Shown: positions 1-12,481 of the stretch, one piece after another | Position numbering within the stretch: position 1 is the stretch's first letter | Layout of the letters: each line of letters opens with the position of its first letter | Assembly: GCA_025463925.1 (NCBI GenBank) | Contig: JAODBK010000079.1 | Span: 1 to 64,000 of the forward strand | Direction of reading: 5' to 3' | Source: Acidimicrobiales bacterium | Lineage (GTDB): Bacteria > Actinomycetota > Acidimicrobiia > Acidimicrobiales > AC-14 | Length of the DNA: 64,000 bases | Notes under the pieces: generated by a model | What the model saw: only the letters and a program-made list of their open reading frames with translations | Told to the model about the DNA's origin: nothing | Databases searched by the model: none | Position numbers and translations under genes: made by a program

Positions 1-1494
1 GAAGCGCAGCGCCCGGCGACCGGCCAGCTCGGCCGCGGCGAGGCGCGACGGGTCGGCGTACAGGGCGGCGTCGACGACCGGATGCTTCGGCAGGCGCGTC
101 TGCAGCAGGAGCCGACCGGCCCGCCCGCCGACCAGGCGCGCCGCCCGGGCCAGGAGCGCCATCGCCTGCTCGCCGGCCCGGTAGCGCGGCGCCAGCAGCT
201 CCTGGTCCAGCTCGAGGAAGGCGACCACATCGGCCCGGCCGGCGCGGTGCAGCACCGCCTCGGTGCCGACGAGGACCGGCGCGCCCGTCAGGTCCGCGCC
301 TGGGTCGGTGGTCGCGGTGACCTCGACCACCGGGCGCCCGGCCAGCCGCTCCAGCTCGTCGCGCGCTTTGCTGACCCCGGTCCGGAGCGTCTTCAGCCGG
401 GTGGCGCCGCACGCCGCGCAGACGACGGGCCGGGTCGCGCCGCAGCGCCGGCACTCGAGCTGATCGTCCGCGGTCTCCACCGCGGACTCGCACACCTCGC
501 AGCGGGCCAGCTCACCGCAGGCCGCGCACGCCAGCAGCCGCGCCCGACCGGTGCGGTTCAACACGCACACCACTCGTCCACCGTCGCGCACGGCGTCGAC
601 CAGGCGGGTGGAGTAGAGGCCGAGGCCCGGCGGCTCCTCGCGCCGGTCGACCACGTCGACGACCGGCCAGCCGGCCCGCTCGTCGGCGCGCGACGGGACG
701 ACGAGCCCGTCGTCACCCGCCAACGCCAGCGCGTCCAACGAGGGGCATGGCGACAGCAGGATGCACGGCACCCCGGCGCGCCGGGCCCGTTCGACGACGA
801 CGTCGCGCCCGTGCCACGTCGGCGCCCGCTCCTCCTGGTACGCCTCGTCGTGCTCGTCGATCACGACGACCGCGGCCAGGTCGGGCACCGGCGCCCACGC
901 CGCCGCCCGGGCGCCCACGACCGTGACGCCGCCGGCTGCGGCCCGGGCCCAGTCCCGCGGCACCAGCGCGACGTCCGGACCCAGCCGCCGCGCCAGCCGC
1001 GCCGCCGCCGCGACCGACGGCGCCAGCACGAGCGCGTCCCCGAGCGCCATCGCTTCGCGCACGACGGTCAGGCGGTCGGCCGCCGGCGGGAGCCGGACGA
1101 CGGCGACTTGGCTCGGCTTTGGTACCGATTCGGTGGCCTTCCCCGGAAAAGAACGCGGGGGGAGGGCGCGGACCGCGACCGGGGGGGACGCGGTGCCGAG
1201 CAGGGCGGAGCGGCGGCCGGCCCATCGCCAGGCGGCCCAGGTCGAGAGGTCGACCAGGTCGGGCAGCGGGCCCCAGCCGGTGACCTTGGCGATCGGCTTC
1301 AGCCGCTCGACCGCGACGTGGGCGGCCGCGGCGTCGTCGACCAGCTCGACCACCCACCCGCCGACGCGGCGGCCGTGGAGCTCCACCCGGACGATGGTGC
1401 CGACGCGCACCTGGTCCCCGAGCGCGTCGGGGACCAGGTAGTCGAAGGTCTTGTCGAGGCCGGCGACGTCCGGGAGGACGCGGGCGACCGTCAC
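1..1494 (-). CDS. priA: Primosomal protein N' (PriA), 3' end outside the window
   Basis: The reading frame is open from the GTG at 1494 to the left edge (498 residues seen). It encodes a PriA-type replication-restart protein. Visible marks are the DExH-like box VIDEHDEAY near residue 210 and a zinc-binding cysteine cluster near residues 320-362 (CAACGELARCEVC, then CRRCG and CAACG), which is diagnostic of PriA. No GxGKT/S Walker A loop is present where the ATPase site should be (the region reads ALGDALVLAPSVAAAARL). From memory, actinobacterial PriA proteins are described as having lost helicase ATP binding, so this is probably a DNA-binding scaffold rather than a helicase. The start lies 10 bp after the metK stop, so it is the last visible gene of the operon. 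The C-terminus cannot be judged. Confidence 0.88.
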   Translation of the reverse strand, partial: MTVARVLPDVAGLDKTFDYLVPDALGDQVRVGTIVRVELHGRRVGGWVVELVDDAAAAHVAVERLKPIAKVTGWGPLPDLVDLSTWAAWRWAGRRSALLGTASPPVAVRALPPRSFPGKATESVPKPSQVAVVRLPPAADRLTVVREAMALGDALVLAPSVAAAARLARRLGPDVALVPRDWARAAAGGVTVVGARAAAWAPVPDLAAVVVIDEHDEAYQEERAPTWHGRDVVVERARRAGVPCILLSPCPSLDALALAGDDGLVVPSRADERAGWPVVDVVDRREEPPGLGLYSTRLVDAVRDGGRVVCVLNRTGRARLLACAACGELARCEVCESAVETADDQLECRRCGATRPVVCAACGATRLKTLRTGVSKARDELERLAGRPVVEVTATTDPGADLTGAPVLVGTEAVLHRAGRADVVAFLELDQELLAPRYRAGEQAMALLARAARLVGGRAGRLLLQTRLPKHPVVDAALYADPSRLAAAELAGRRALRF

Positions 1495-1504
1495 GCGGGA
1501 AGGT

Positions 1505-2701
1505 CTACAGGCCGAGCGCGGACTTCACGTCGTCGAGGCGGCTCGTCCGCTCCCACGTGAACTCCTTGTCGGCCCGGCCGAAGTGCCCGTACGCCGCGGT
1601 GCGCTTGTAGATCGGGCGGCGCAGGTCGAGGTCGCGGATGATCGCCGCCGGCCGCAGGTCGAAGACCTCCTGCACCATCGACCCGATCTGCGCGGGGTCG
1701 ACCTGCGCGGTGCCGAATGTCTCGACCAACACCGACACCGGGCGGGCCACGCCGATGGCATACGCCACCTGGATCTCGCACCGGTGGGCCGCGCCGGACG
1801 CGACCACGTGCTTGGCGACCCAGCGCGCCGCGTAGGCCGCCGAGCGGTCGACCTTGCTCGGGTCCTTGCCCGAGAACGCCCCGCCGCCGTTGCGGGCGGC
1901 GCCGCCGTAGGTGTCGTCGATGATCTTGCGACCGGTGAGGCCGGTGTCGGCGTGCGGGCCGCCGAGCTCGAACGTGCCGGTGGGATTGCAGAGGATGTCG
2001 TAGTGGTCGTCGGCGAACTCGGCCGGGACGATCGGCGTGATCACGTGGTCGCGCAGGTCCGGCTTGAGCAGCGTCTCGAGGTCGATGCCCGGCGCGTGCT
2101 GCGTCGAGATGAGCACCGTCTTGAGGCGCACCGGCCGGCCGTCCTCGTAATCGAACGTCACCTGCGTCTTGCCGTCGGGCCGGAGGTAGTTGACGACGTC
2201 GGCCTTGCGCACCTGCGCCAGACGCTGGGCCAGCCGATGGGCCAGCCAGATCGGCAGCGGCATGAGGTCGTCGGTCTCGTCGCACGCGTACCCGAACATC
2301 ATTCCCTGGTCGCCCGCGCCCTGGGCGTTGAGGATGTCCTCGCCGGACGTGCCGGTGCGGATCTCGTGCGCGGTGTCGACGCCCTGCGCGATGTTCGGAC
2401 TCTGCTCGTCGATCGACGTGATGACACCGCAGGTGTTGCCGTCGAACCCGTAGGACTCACGGTCGTAGCCGATGTCGCACACCGTCTCGCGCACGATCTT
2501 CGGGATGTCGACGTACGCCGTGGTGGTGATCTCCCCCGCGACCACGACCAGGCCGGTCGTGAGCAGCGTCTCGCACGCCACCCGTCCGGACGCGTCCTCG
2601 GCGAGGATCGCGTCGAGCACGCCGTCGGACACCTGGTCGGCCATCTTGTCGGGATGGCCCTCGGTCACCGATTCCGATGTGAAGGTCCAGCGGTCACTCA
2701 C
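1505..2701 (-). CDS. metK: S-adenosylmethionine synthetase
   Basis: MetK makes S-adenosylmethionine from ATP and methionine in the cytoplasm. The 398-residue length is normal for the family. The signature motifs are present: GHPDK at residues 15-19 (ATP binding), GAGDQG at 128-133 and the glycine-rich loop GGGAFSGKD near residue 262. The GTG start at 2701 overlaps the coaBC stop by 8 bases (GTGAGTGA), which indicates translational coupling. Placement next to priA, coaBC and rpoZ is the usual actinobacterial order. Nothing appears truncated or unusual. Confidence 0.97.
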   Translation of the reverse strand: MSDRWTFTSESVTEGHPDKMADQVSDGVLDAILAEDASGRVACETLLTTGLVVVAGEITTTAYVDIPKIVRETVCDIGYDRESYGFDGNTCGVITSIDEQSPNIAQGVDTAHEIRTGTSGEDILNAQGAGDQGMMFGYACDETDDLMPLPIWLAHRLAQRLAQVRKADVVNYLRPDGKTQVTFDYEDGRPVRLKTVLISTQHAPGIDLETLLKPDLRDHVITPIVPAEFADDHYDILCNPTGTFELGGPHADTGLTGRKIIDDTYGGAARNGGGAFSGKDPSKVDRSAAYAARWVAKHVVASGAAHRCEIQVAYAIGVARPVSVLVETFGTAQVDPAQIGSMVQEVFDLRPAAIIRDLDLRRPIYKRTAAYGHFGRADKEFTWERTSRLDDVKSALGL

Positions 2702-3926
2702 GCTCGTCGCGTTCCTCTCTCGTCGTCCTGCCTCGTCGGGCCAGCACCGCGTCCAGCACGGCGCGTGCCACTCCCCGCTTGTCCATCAACGGGACGTCGG
2801 TCGCGACGCCGTCGGCGTCCAGGACGACCACGTGATTGGTGTCGTGCTCGAAACCGGCCTGCGGTGCTGACACATCGTTCGCCACGATGAGGTCGAGCCC
2901 CTTCCGGCGGAGCTTCCCGGCGGCGTTGGCGGCGACGTCGGTGGTTTCGGCGGCGAAACCCACCAGCGTCTGGCCCGGGCGCTTGGCCCGGCCCAGCGCG
3001 GCGAGGATGTCGGGCGTGGGCTCGAGGACGATCTCGGGCAGGCCCTCGTCCTTCTTGATCTTCTCGGGCGCGACCGCCTTGGGCCGGAAGTCGGCCACCG
3101 CGGCCGCCATCACCACCACGTCGGCATCGGCGGCCCGGGCGAGGACCGCAGACTCCATCTCGGCCGCGGTCGCGACGCGGATGACCTCGACCTTTGGCGC
3201 GACCGGGCGCTCGACCGTCGTCACCAGCACGACACGGGCACCGCGCGCCGCCGCCTCGTCGGCGATGGCGTGGCCTTGCTTGCCCGAGCTGCGGTTGCCC
3301 ACGAACCGGACGGGGTCGATCGGCTCGCGCGTCCCGCCGGCGGTGACGAGCACGGTGAGCCCGACCAGGTCGCGGGTGACACCGGCCAGCACCCGCGCCG
3401 CCGCCAGCGCGATGTCGGCCGGGTCGGCCAGGCGCCCGGCGCCGACGTCACCGCCGGCGAGCCGGCCTTCGGCCGGGCCGACGAGGTGCACGCCGCGCCG
3501 ACTGAGCAGCGCGACGTTGTCGCGCACCGACGGGTGCTCCCACATCTCGGTGTGCATCGCCGGCGCGAGGAGCACCGGCGCCCGCGTCGCCAGCAAGGTG
3601 TTGGTGAGCAGGTCGTTGCTGATGCCGTGGGCGTAACAGCCGATCACCCGGGCCGTCGCCGGCGCGACGAGGACGAGGTCGGCCGACTGGCCGAGCCGGG
3701 TGTGCGGGATCGGGTCGGCGGCGCCGAACAGCTCCGTCTGGGCGGGCTCGGAGGCGAGCGCCGAGAACGTCACGGTGCCGACGAAGCGCGTCGCGCCCTT
3801 CGTCAGCACGGGCACCACGTGGGCCCCCGCGTCGATGAGTCGCCGGCAGACCTCGACGGCCTTGTACGCGGCGATCCCCCCGCAGACCCCCAGGACGATG
3901 CGGCGGCCGGCCAGGCTGCCGTCCAA
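2694..3926 (-). CDS. coaBC: Bifunctional phosphopantothenoylcysteine decarboxylase/synthetase (CoaBC)
   Basis: This 410-residue two-domain enzyme carries out two steps of coenzyme A synthesis. The N-terminal flavoprotein (CoaC) domain shows GGIAAYK near residue 17 and APAMH, a decarboxylase motif. The C-terminal CoaB domain starts near residue 185 with [25 protein letters not shown] and contains KIKK and VGFAAET. The substrate-clamp motif that reads ACGD.G.GR in E. coli reads [10 protein letters not shown] here, so the cysteine position is glycine. This may be lineage-typical. The start is TTG at 3926, 6 bp after the rpoZ stop, with AGGA ahead of it. Confidence 0.93.
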   Translation of the reverse strand: MDGSLAGRRIVLGVCGGIAAYKAVEVCRRLIDAGAHVVPVLTKGATRFVGTVTFSALASEPAQTELFGAADPIPHTRLGQSADLVLVAPATARVIGCYAHGISNDLLTNTLLATRAPVLLAPAMHTEMWEHPSVRDNVALLSRRGVHLVGPAEGRLAGGDVGAGRLADPADIALAAARVLAGVTRDLVGLTVLVTAGGTREPIDPVRFVGNRSSGKQGHAIADEAAARGARVVLVTTVERPVAPKVEVIRVATAAEMESAVLARAADADVVVMAAAVADFRPKAVAPEKIKKDEGLPEIVLEPTPDILAALGRAKRPGQTLVGFAAETTDVAANAAGKLRRKGLDLIVANDVSAPQAGFEHDTNHVVVLDADGVATDVPLMDKRGVARAVLDAVLARRGRTTREERDERE

Positions 3927-3932
3927 GGAGTC

Positions 3933-4205
3933 CTACTTGGTCGCTTCCTCGACGTCTTCGTGACGTGCGTAGGTGATCTTGTCGGCCGAGATCTCCTCGA
4001 GCGCGATCGACAGCGGCTTGCGGGAGACCGACGCGACCTGCGGCGGGACGATGGCGCCCAGGCCCTCGCCCAGCTGGCTGAAGTAGGAGTTGATCTGCCG
4101 GCCCCGCTTGGCGGCCACGCTCACCAGGGTGAACTTGGAGTCCACGCGCTGGAGCAGGCTCTCGATGCGGGGCTCCATCATCGTGGCGCGTTCGGGTTGG
4201 GCCAT
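3933..4205 (-). CDS. rpoZ: RNA polymerase omega subunit
   Basis: A 90-residue protein matching the omega family, which helps assemble RNA polymerase by clamping the beta-prime subunit. Family features are the helix with MEPRIESLLQRVDSKF, then LVSVAAKRGRQINSY, and the conserved PLSIALEEISADKI segment near the C-terminus. It lies 19 bp after gmk and just before coaBC, the standard actinobacterial order. ATG start. Confidence 0.95.
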   Translation of the reverse strand: MAQPERATMMEPRIESLLQRVDSKFTLVSVAAKRGRQINSYFSQLGEGLGAIVPPQVASVSRKPLSIALEEISADKITYARHEDVEEATK

Positions 4206-4224
4206 AAGAGTCAGCGGTCTCCGG

Positions 4225-4779
4225 TCAATCAGTGGAACGGTGAGCTTCCACGATAGCAGCGACCTCCTCGACCGCCCGATCCAGGTCGTCGTTGACGATC
4301 ACGTGGTCGGCCAGATCACGGCCCGCTTCCTCCTCGCCGGCGGCCATCTCGAGGCGCTGGGCGACCAGGTCGGGCGGGTCGCCCCGTCCCCGCAGCCGGA
4401 TCTCCTGCTCGGAGCGCGACGGCGGCACGACCAGGATGACGACCGCGTCGGGGAACCGCTCCTTCACCTGGGCCGCCCCCCGCACGTCGATCTCGAGGAC
4501 GATGTCCTCGCCCGCGGGCGGGGTCGGCACCGGCGTCCCCGAGAGCTGGCCCGGCAGGAACTCGACCCACTCGACGAACCCGCCGTCACGGGCCTTGGCC
4601 TCGAACGTCGCCCGGTCGACGAAGTGATAGGCGTCGGGCGGCTCCCCCGGCCGGCGATCGCGCGTCGTCCACGATCGGCTGAGCCACACGCGCGGGACCT
4701 GCTCGAGCAGCCGGCTGACGATCGTCCCCTTGCCCGTGCCACCCGGCCCGGAGACGACGAAGATGCGGGGCGTGCTCAG
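4225..4779 (-). CDS. gmk: Guanylate kinase, probable CTG start
   Basis: Guanylate kinase phosphorylates GMP to GDP. The frame encodes LSTPRIFVVSGPGGTGKGT at the N-terminus, with the P-loop GPGGTGKG near residues 11-18, then the GMP-binding region SRSWTTRDRRPGE and VDRATFEAKARDGGFVEW. The next in-frame GTG is after the P-loop and would delete it. Upstream I find no ATG, GTG or TTG in frame through the adjacent mIHF coding region. The only sensible start is CTG at 4779, which overlaps the mIHF stop as CTGA. That gives 184 residues, close to the normal family length. Translation is probably coupled to mIHF. Function is certain; the start codon is inferred. Confidence 0.9.
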   Translation of the reverse strand: MSTPRIFVVSGPGGTGKGTIVSRLLEQVPRVWLSRSWTTRDRRPGEPPDAYHFVDRATFEAKARDGGFVEWVEFLPGQLSGTPVPTPPAGEDIVLEIDVRGAAQVKERFPDAVVILVVPPSRSEQEIRLRGRGDPPDLVAQRLEMAAGEEEAGRDLADHVIVNDDLDRAVEEVAAIVEAHRSTD

Positions 4780-5090
4780 CTGAAGTGCTGCAGCAGCGCC
4801 TCCCGCTGCTGCGTGCCGAGACCGCGCACCCGGCGGGTCTCGCTGATGCCGAGGTCCTCCATGAGGCGGCGGGCCTTGACCTTGCCGAGACCGGGCAGCG
4901 ACTCCAGCACGGTGACCACCTTCATCTTGCCGACGATGTCGTCGCGTTCAGCCGCGTCGAGCAGCTCGCGAAGACTCGTCGACCCCATTTTCAGCTTCTC
5001 TTTCAGCTCGGCCCGCTGCCGGCGCGCCGCGCCGGCCTTCTCGAGCGCGGCTTGGCGCTGCTCGTCGGAGAGCGAGGGGGGTAGCGGCAT
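4776..5090 (-). CDS. mihF: Actinobacterial integration host factor (mIHF)
   Basis: This 104-residue basic protein matches the mycobacterial-type integration host factor, a nucleoid-associated DNA-bending protein unrelated to the alpha/beta IHF of proteobacteria. The helix-two-turn-helix segment LESLPGLGKVKARRLMEDLGI near residues 64-84 is the family's DNA-binding signature. It sits between pyrF (19 bp upstream) and gmk, as in other actinobacteria. Its stop overlaps the inferred gmk CTG start. Confidence 0.95.
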   Translation of the reverse strand: MPLPPSLSDEQRQAALEKAGAARRQRAELKEKLKMGSTSLRELLDAAERDDIVGKMKVVTVLESLPGLGKVKARRLMEDLGISETRRVRGLGTQQREALLQHFS

Positions 5091-5109
5091 GCGCGGACCC
5101 TAGCGTGAT

Positions 5110-5814
5110 TCACCCCGCGGCAAGGGCGGCAACGCGCGCCGCGGCCGCGGGGCGGTCGGGGGCGTTCGTGACCGCCCGCCCGACGACGAGCAGATCGGCC
5201 CCCGCGGCGATGGCCGCGTCCGGCGTCGACGGCCGCGCCTGGTCGTGCGCGTCGCCGTCCAGCCGGATGCCGGGGACCACGACCGTGAGGCGCGGCGCGA
5301 GCTGCTTCACCTCGTGCACGTCGTCGGCCGCGGCCACGACGCCGCCACAACCGGCTTCGACCGCGGCGGCGACGCGCTTGCCGAGAATGTGTGCCGGCGC
5401 GTCGCGATCACTGGTGAGCAACGTCACTGCGAGTGCGCACGGCGGCTCGAGCCCGGCCGCCGCGGCGCCGTCGTTCAATCCTTCGACACCCGCGCGCAGC
5501 ATCACCGGTCCGCCGAACGCGTGCAGCGTGAGATACGACGCGCCCAGTCCGCCGAGCACGCGCGCCGCCCGGCCGACGGTGGTCGGGATGTCGTGCAACT
5601 TCACGTCGAGGAAGACGCTGAAGCCGAGCTCCGACATTGCCGCGACCGCGTCCGGTCCGGTCGCGCTGTACAGCTCGAGACCGACCTTCACCACGCCGAA
5701 CCATGGCGCCAGCTCCTTGGCCAGCCGCGTGGCGACGACGAGGTCGTCCACGTCGAGCGCGAGCGCGAGCTTGTCGCGGACGTGCGCAGGGACCTCAGCG
5801 GGGCGTTCGGTCAT
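5110..5814 (-). CDS. pyrF: Orotidine 5'-phosphate decarboxylase
   Basis: PyrF converts OMP to UMP, the last step of de novo UMP synthesis. The 234-residue length is typical. The catalytic residues are visible: Asp21 and Lys43, then the DVKLHD motif giving Asp70, Lys72 and Asp75. The phosphate-binding VVGRAVTNAPD lies near residue 210. The ATG at 5814 overlaps the end of pyrD by 20 bp, so the two are co-translated within the pyr operon. Confidence 0.96.
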   Translation of the reverse strand: MTERPAEVPAHVRDKLALALDVDDLVVATRLAKELAPWFGVVKVGLELYSATGPDAVAAMSELGFSVFLDVKLHDIPTTVGRAARVLGGLGASYLTLHAFGGPVMLRAGVEGLNDGAAAAGLEPPCALAVTLLTSDRDAPAHILGKRVAAAVEAGCGGVVAAADDVHEVKQLAPRLTVVVPGIRLDGDAHDQARPSTPDAAIAAGADLLVVGRAVTNAPDRPAAAARVAALAAG

Positions 5815-6718
5815 GCGCCGATCCTTTCAGGTCGGTGACCCGGGCGATCCGGTGCCGCCGGCAGAACCGCACCAGCTCCTCGAGCACCCGGGCCGGGGCC
5901 CGTGGGTCCAGGAAGGTGGCGGTGCCGACCTGGACGGCGTCGGCGCCGGCGGCGAGCAGCTCGGCGGCGTCCTCGCCCCGCGCCACCCCCCCGGCGCCCA
6001 CGATCGCGGCGTCCGGGAAGGCGGCCCGGCAGTCGAACACCGCCCGCACCGCCACCGGGCGGATGGCCGGGCCCGACAGCCCGCCGCCCCCGGCCCCCAG
6101 CCGGGCGGCGCCCGTCGCCGGGTCGATCGCCAGCCCCATCACGGTGTTGATGAGCGTGAGCCCGGCCGCGCCGGCGGCGAGGGCGGCCGCCGCGATCTCG
6201 GTGATGTCGGTGACGTTCGGGCTGAGCTTGGCCCACACCGGGCGGCCGGCCGCCGACTCGACCGCGGCGGCCACGGCCTCCGCGGTGCCCGCCGGTGAGT
6301 GGGCGAACACGTTGCGCCGCGCTTCCACGTTCGGGCACGACAGGTTGGCCTCGATGGCGACGATGCCGGCCGGCCCGCCGGCCACGAGCGACGCCGCCTT
6401 CGCGTAGTCCTCGGCGCGGAAGCCCCAGATGCTGCCGACGACGCGCGCGCCCGTCGCGAGCAGTGGTGGCAGTTCGTGCTCCAGCCACGACTCGACGCCC
6501 GGGTTCTGCAGGCCGACGGAGTTGATCATCCCGGCGTCGGTCTCGTGCACGCGCGGTGCCGGGTTGCCGGCCCACGGCTCGACCGACAACGACTTCACGA
6601 CGACCGCGCCGAGCGCGCCGAGGTCGACATAGCGCCCGAGCTCGTCGCCGTGCCCGCTCGTGCCGGACGCCGTCATGATCGGGTTCGGCAACGCCACGTC
6701 GCCGACGCGCACCCCCAT
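5795..6718 (-). CDS. pyrD: Dihydroorotate dehydrogenase, class 1 type
   Basis: PyrD oxidises dihydroorotate to orotate using FMN. About 307 residues. The active-site segment NLSCPNVEA carries the catalytic cysteine of class 1 enzymes (class 2 enzymes have serine). KLSPNVTDI and the FMN phosphate loop VGAGGVARGEDA are also present. No long N-terminal membrane extension is seen, again unlike class 2. Class 1B enzymes normally work with the PyrK iron-sulfur/flavin subunit, but no pyrK is found beside it. The start could be ATG 6718 or the GTG two codons later, which has a better-spaced GGAG. Confidence 0.94.
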   Translation of the reverse strand: MGVRVGDVALPNPIMTASGTSGHGDELGRYVDLGALGAVVVKSLSVEPWAGNPAPRVHETDAGMINSVGLQNPGVESWLEHELPPLLATGARVVGSIWGFRAEDYAKAASLVAGGPAGIVAIEANLSCPNVEARRNVFAHSPAGTAEAVAAAVESAAGRPVWAKLSPNVTDITEIAAAALAAGAAGLTLINTVMGLAIDPATGAARLGAGGGGLSGPAIRPVAVRAVFDCRAAFPDAAIVGAGGVARGEDAAELLAAGADAVQVGTATFLDPRAPARVLEELVRFCRRHRIARVTDLKGSAHDRTPR

Positions 6719-6735
6719 CTCCGTTTTCCCCGCAG

Positions 6736-6758
6736 TTGGTGTCGCTCGGCGATACCAA
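6736..6758 (-). other. Hairpin between carB and pyrD
   Basis: The 68-bp gap between carB and pyrD contains the inverted repeat TTGGTATCGC-CGA-GCGACACCAA on the minus strand, a 10-bp stem with one mismatch. There is no T-run after it, so it is not a classical terminator. It could be a processing or attenuation site that lowers pyrD relative to carB, or protect mRNA ends. The function is inferred. Confidence 0.45.
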
Positions 6759-6786
6759 CGATGTCCAGAACGCGGGTGGGGGGGTG

Positions 6787-10085
<3,299 letters not shown>

Positions 10086-10086
<1 letters not shown>

Positions 10087-11180
10087 CAGCCGCGGCCCGT
10101 CCCGCGCGCCATCAGGGCGTCGAACTCGGCGAAGAGGTAGCGGGCGTCGTGCGGGCCCGGGCCCGCTTCCGGGTGGTACTGCACGCTGAACGCCGGCACG
10201 TCGCGACAGTGCAGGCCTTCGATCACGCCGTCGTTGAGGTTGACGTGGGTGACGTCGGCCGACGCCACGCTGCCTTCGGTCACGGCGTAGTTGTGGTTCT
10301 GGCTGGTGATCTCGACCGCGTTGGTCGCGAGCCGCCGGACCGGGTGGTTGCCGCCGTGGTGGCCGAACTTCAGCTTGTAGGTCGCGCCGCCCAACGCGGT
10401 CGCGAGCAGCTGGTGGCCGAGGCAGATCCCGAACACCGGCACCCGCCCGAGCAGGCCGTCGATGATCGCCGGCGCGTACGTCACCGCCGCCGGGTCGCCG
10501 GGGCCGTTGCTGAGGAACACACCGTCGGGCCGGCGGGCCAGCACGTCGGCGGCCGGCGTGTCGCCGGGGACAACCTCGACGGTCGCGATCTCCGACAGCA
10601 ACCGGAGGATGGACGACTTGATGCCGAAGTCGTAGGCCACGACGCGGCGCGCGCCGCCGGGCACGAGGTACGGGGATGCCGTCGTCACCTCCCGGACGAG
10701 ATCGACGCCGTCGGTGCCCCGCTCGGCCAGTGCCGCCGCCTTCAAGATCGTCTCGTCGTTGACCGGGCCGAAGGCCGCCGGCATGGCGCCGGCCTCGCGG
10801 ATGTGGCGGGTGAGCCGCCGGGTGTCGATGCCGGCGATCGCGGGCACGCCGTGGCGCGCGAGCCACGGGCCCAGCTCGTCGGCGGCCCGCCAGCTCGACG
10901 GCCGCCGGGCCAGCTCCCGCACCACGACGCCGCGGCAGAAGGGCTTCCGGCTCTCGTCGTCGCGGTGGGTGACGCCGTAGTTGCCGATGTGCGGGTAGGT
11001 GAAGGTGATGATCTGCCCGGCGTACGACGGGTCGGTGATGACCTCCTGGTAGCCGGAGAGCACGGTGTTGAACACCACCTCGCCGCTGGCCACGCCGCCC
11101 GGCGGCCGGGCGCCCACGGCCTCGCCCTCGAACGTCGTCCCGTCGGCCAGCACCAGCAGCGCTTCGGTGGGCGGGCTCAT
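10086..11180 (-). CDS. carA: Carbamoyl phosphate synthase small (glutaminase) subunit
   Basis: 364 residues. The N-terminal CPSase small-chain domain is followed by a class I glutamine amidotransferase with the nucleophile in GICLGHQ (Cys253) and the His/Glu pair in YHPEA. It supplies ammonia to CarB for both pyrimidine and arginine synthesis. The ATG at 11180 overlaps the pyrC stop (ATGA), and the stop overlaps the carB start. An alternative longer frame upstream runs into pyrC and is not credible. Confidence 0.97.
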
Positions 11181-12481
11181 CGCTGGGCCTCGGCGTCGAC
11201 GACCACCGGCTCGCCGGCGAGGATCGTGTGGCGGCTGCGGCCGATGACCTTGCGCCCGGCGTAGGGCGTGTTGCGGCTGAGGCTGGCCAGCCGCAGCGGG
11301 TCGACGACCCACGCGGCGTCGGGGTCGACGACGCACAGGTTGGCGACCGCGCCGGCCGCGATCGGGCCGCCCTGGCCGAGGGCGTCGAGGCCTGCGATGG
11401 CGGCCGGCCGCCACGACATCAGGGCCAGCACGTCGGCCGGCGCCATCCCGACCGCGCCCAGCGCCTCGAGCGCGAGTGGCAGCGCGGTCTCGAGCCCCAG
11501 CATCCCGGGCGGCGCCTCGTCGAACGCCTGCTCCTTCAGCTCCAGCTCATGGGGCGCGTGGTCGGTGGCGATGGCATCGATCGAGCCGTCGGCGCACCCG
11601 GCGCGCACCGCGTCGACGTCGGCCGGCGATCGCAGCGGCGGGTTGACCTTGAACACCGGGTCGTACGACGCGCACTCGGCGTCGGTGAGGACGAGGTGAT
11701 GCGGCGCGGCTTCCGCGGTCACCGCGAGCCCGGCCGCCTTGGCCCGCCGCACCAGCTCCACCGATCCCGCGGTCGAGAGATGGAGGAAGTGGACCGGCGC
11801 GCCGGTGAGCCGGCACAGCGCGATGTCGCGCATCACCATCACGTCCTCGGCCTCGGCCGGGATGCCGGGAATCCCGAGCCGGCTCGACCACTCGCCTTCG
11901 TGCATGTGGCCGCCGGTCGCGAGCGACGCGTCCTCGCAGTGCTGGGCGAGCCGCACGCCCGGGAACGCCGACGCGTACTCCAAGGCCCGTCGCATGAGCC
12001 GGCCGTCCTGCACGCCGGCGCCGTCGTCGGTGAACAGCCGCACGCCGAGCGCCGCCATCTCACCGATCGGCGCCAGCCGCTGGCCGTTGCGCCCGACCGT
12101 GATCGCACCGGCAACGGCGACGCGGCAGAGCGCGTCGCGCCCCAGCTCGAGCACTTCGCGCACGACGCCGGCCGAGTCGATGGCCGGATCGGTGTTCGGC
12201 ATCGCCACCACCGCGGTGTAACCGCCGAGCGCGGCTGCCCGGCTCGCGGTCTCGACGGTCTCGGCCTCCTCGCGCCCGGGCTGGCGGAGGTGGGCGTGCA
12301 GGTCGACCAGCCCCGGCGCGACGAGGCAGCCGCCGGCGTCGAGGGTGCGCGCCTTCTTCCCTGTGGGCACGTCAATGCCCTCGGCGACCTCGACAATGCG
12401 CCCGCCCCGCACCAGGACGTCGGCAACCCGCGAGCCGGTGGCGTCGACCACGGTGCCGCCGCGGATCAGCAGGTCAGCCAT
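11177..12481 (-). CDS. pyrC: Dihydroorotase
   Basis: Type I dihydroorotase of 434 residues that cyclises carbamoyl aspartate. The metal-binding HxH pair is His62/His64 in [11 protein letters not shown]. Later metal ligands are visible as FLHLSTAGS, and the catalytic Asp is in IATDHAPHE. The ATG at 12481 overlaps the pyrB stop by 8 bases. Close pairing with pyrB is common because type I dihydroorotase can associate with aspartate carbamoyltransferase. Confidence 0.96.
   Translation of the reverse strand: MADLLIRGGTVVDATGSRVADVLVRGGRIVEVAEGIDVPTGKKARTLDAGGCLVAPGLVDLHAHLRQPGREEAETVETASRAAALGGYTAVVAMPNTDPAIDSAGVVREVLELGRDALCRVAVAGAITVGRNGQRLAPIGEMAALGVRLFTDDGAGVQDGRLMRRALEYASAFPGVRLAQHCEDASLATGGHMHEGEWSSRLGIPGIPAEAEDVMVMRDIALCRLTGAPVHFLHLSTAGSVELVRRAKAAGLAVTAEAAPHHLVLTDAECASYDPVFKVNPPLRSPADVDAVRAGCADGSIDAIATDHAPHELELKEQAFDEAPPGMLGLETALPLALEALGAVGMAPADVLALMSWRPAAIAGLDALGQGGPIAAGAVANLCVVDPDAAWVVDPLRLASLSRNTPYAGRKVIGRSRHTILAGEPVVVDAEAQR

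Noticed and set aside
82-1560. Plus-strand frame opposite priA
   Set aside because: It is rich in Arg/Gln/Gly with no motif, while the minus strand contains the PriA zinc cluster.
5090-5103. Internal leaderless promoter TAGGGT before mIHF
   Set aside because: Only four bases separate it from ATG, too few for a start at the A of ATG, and the gene lies within a tightly packed operon.
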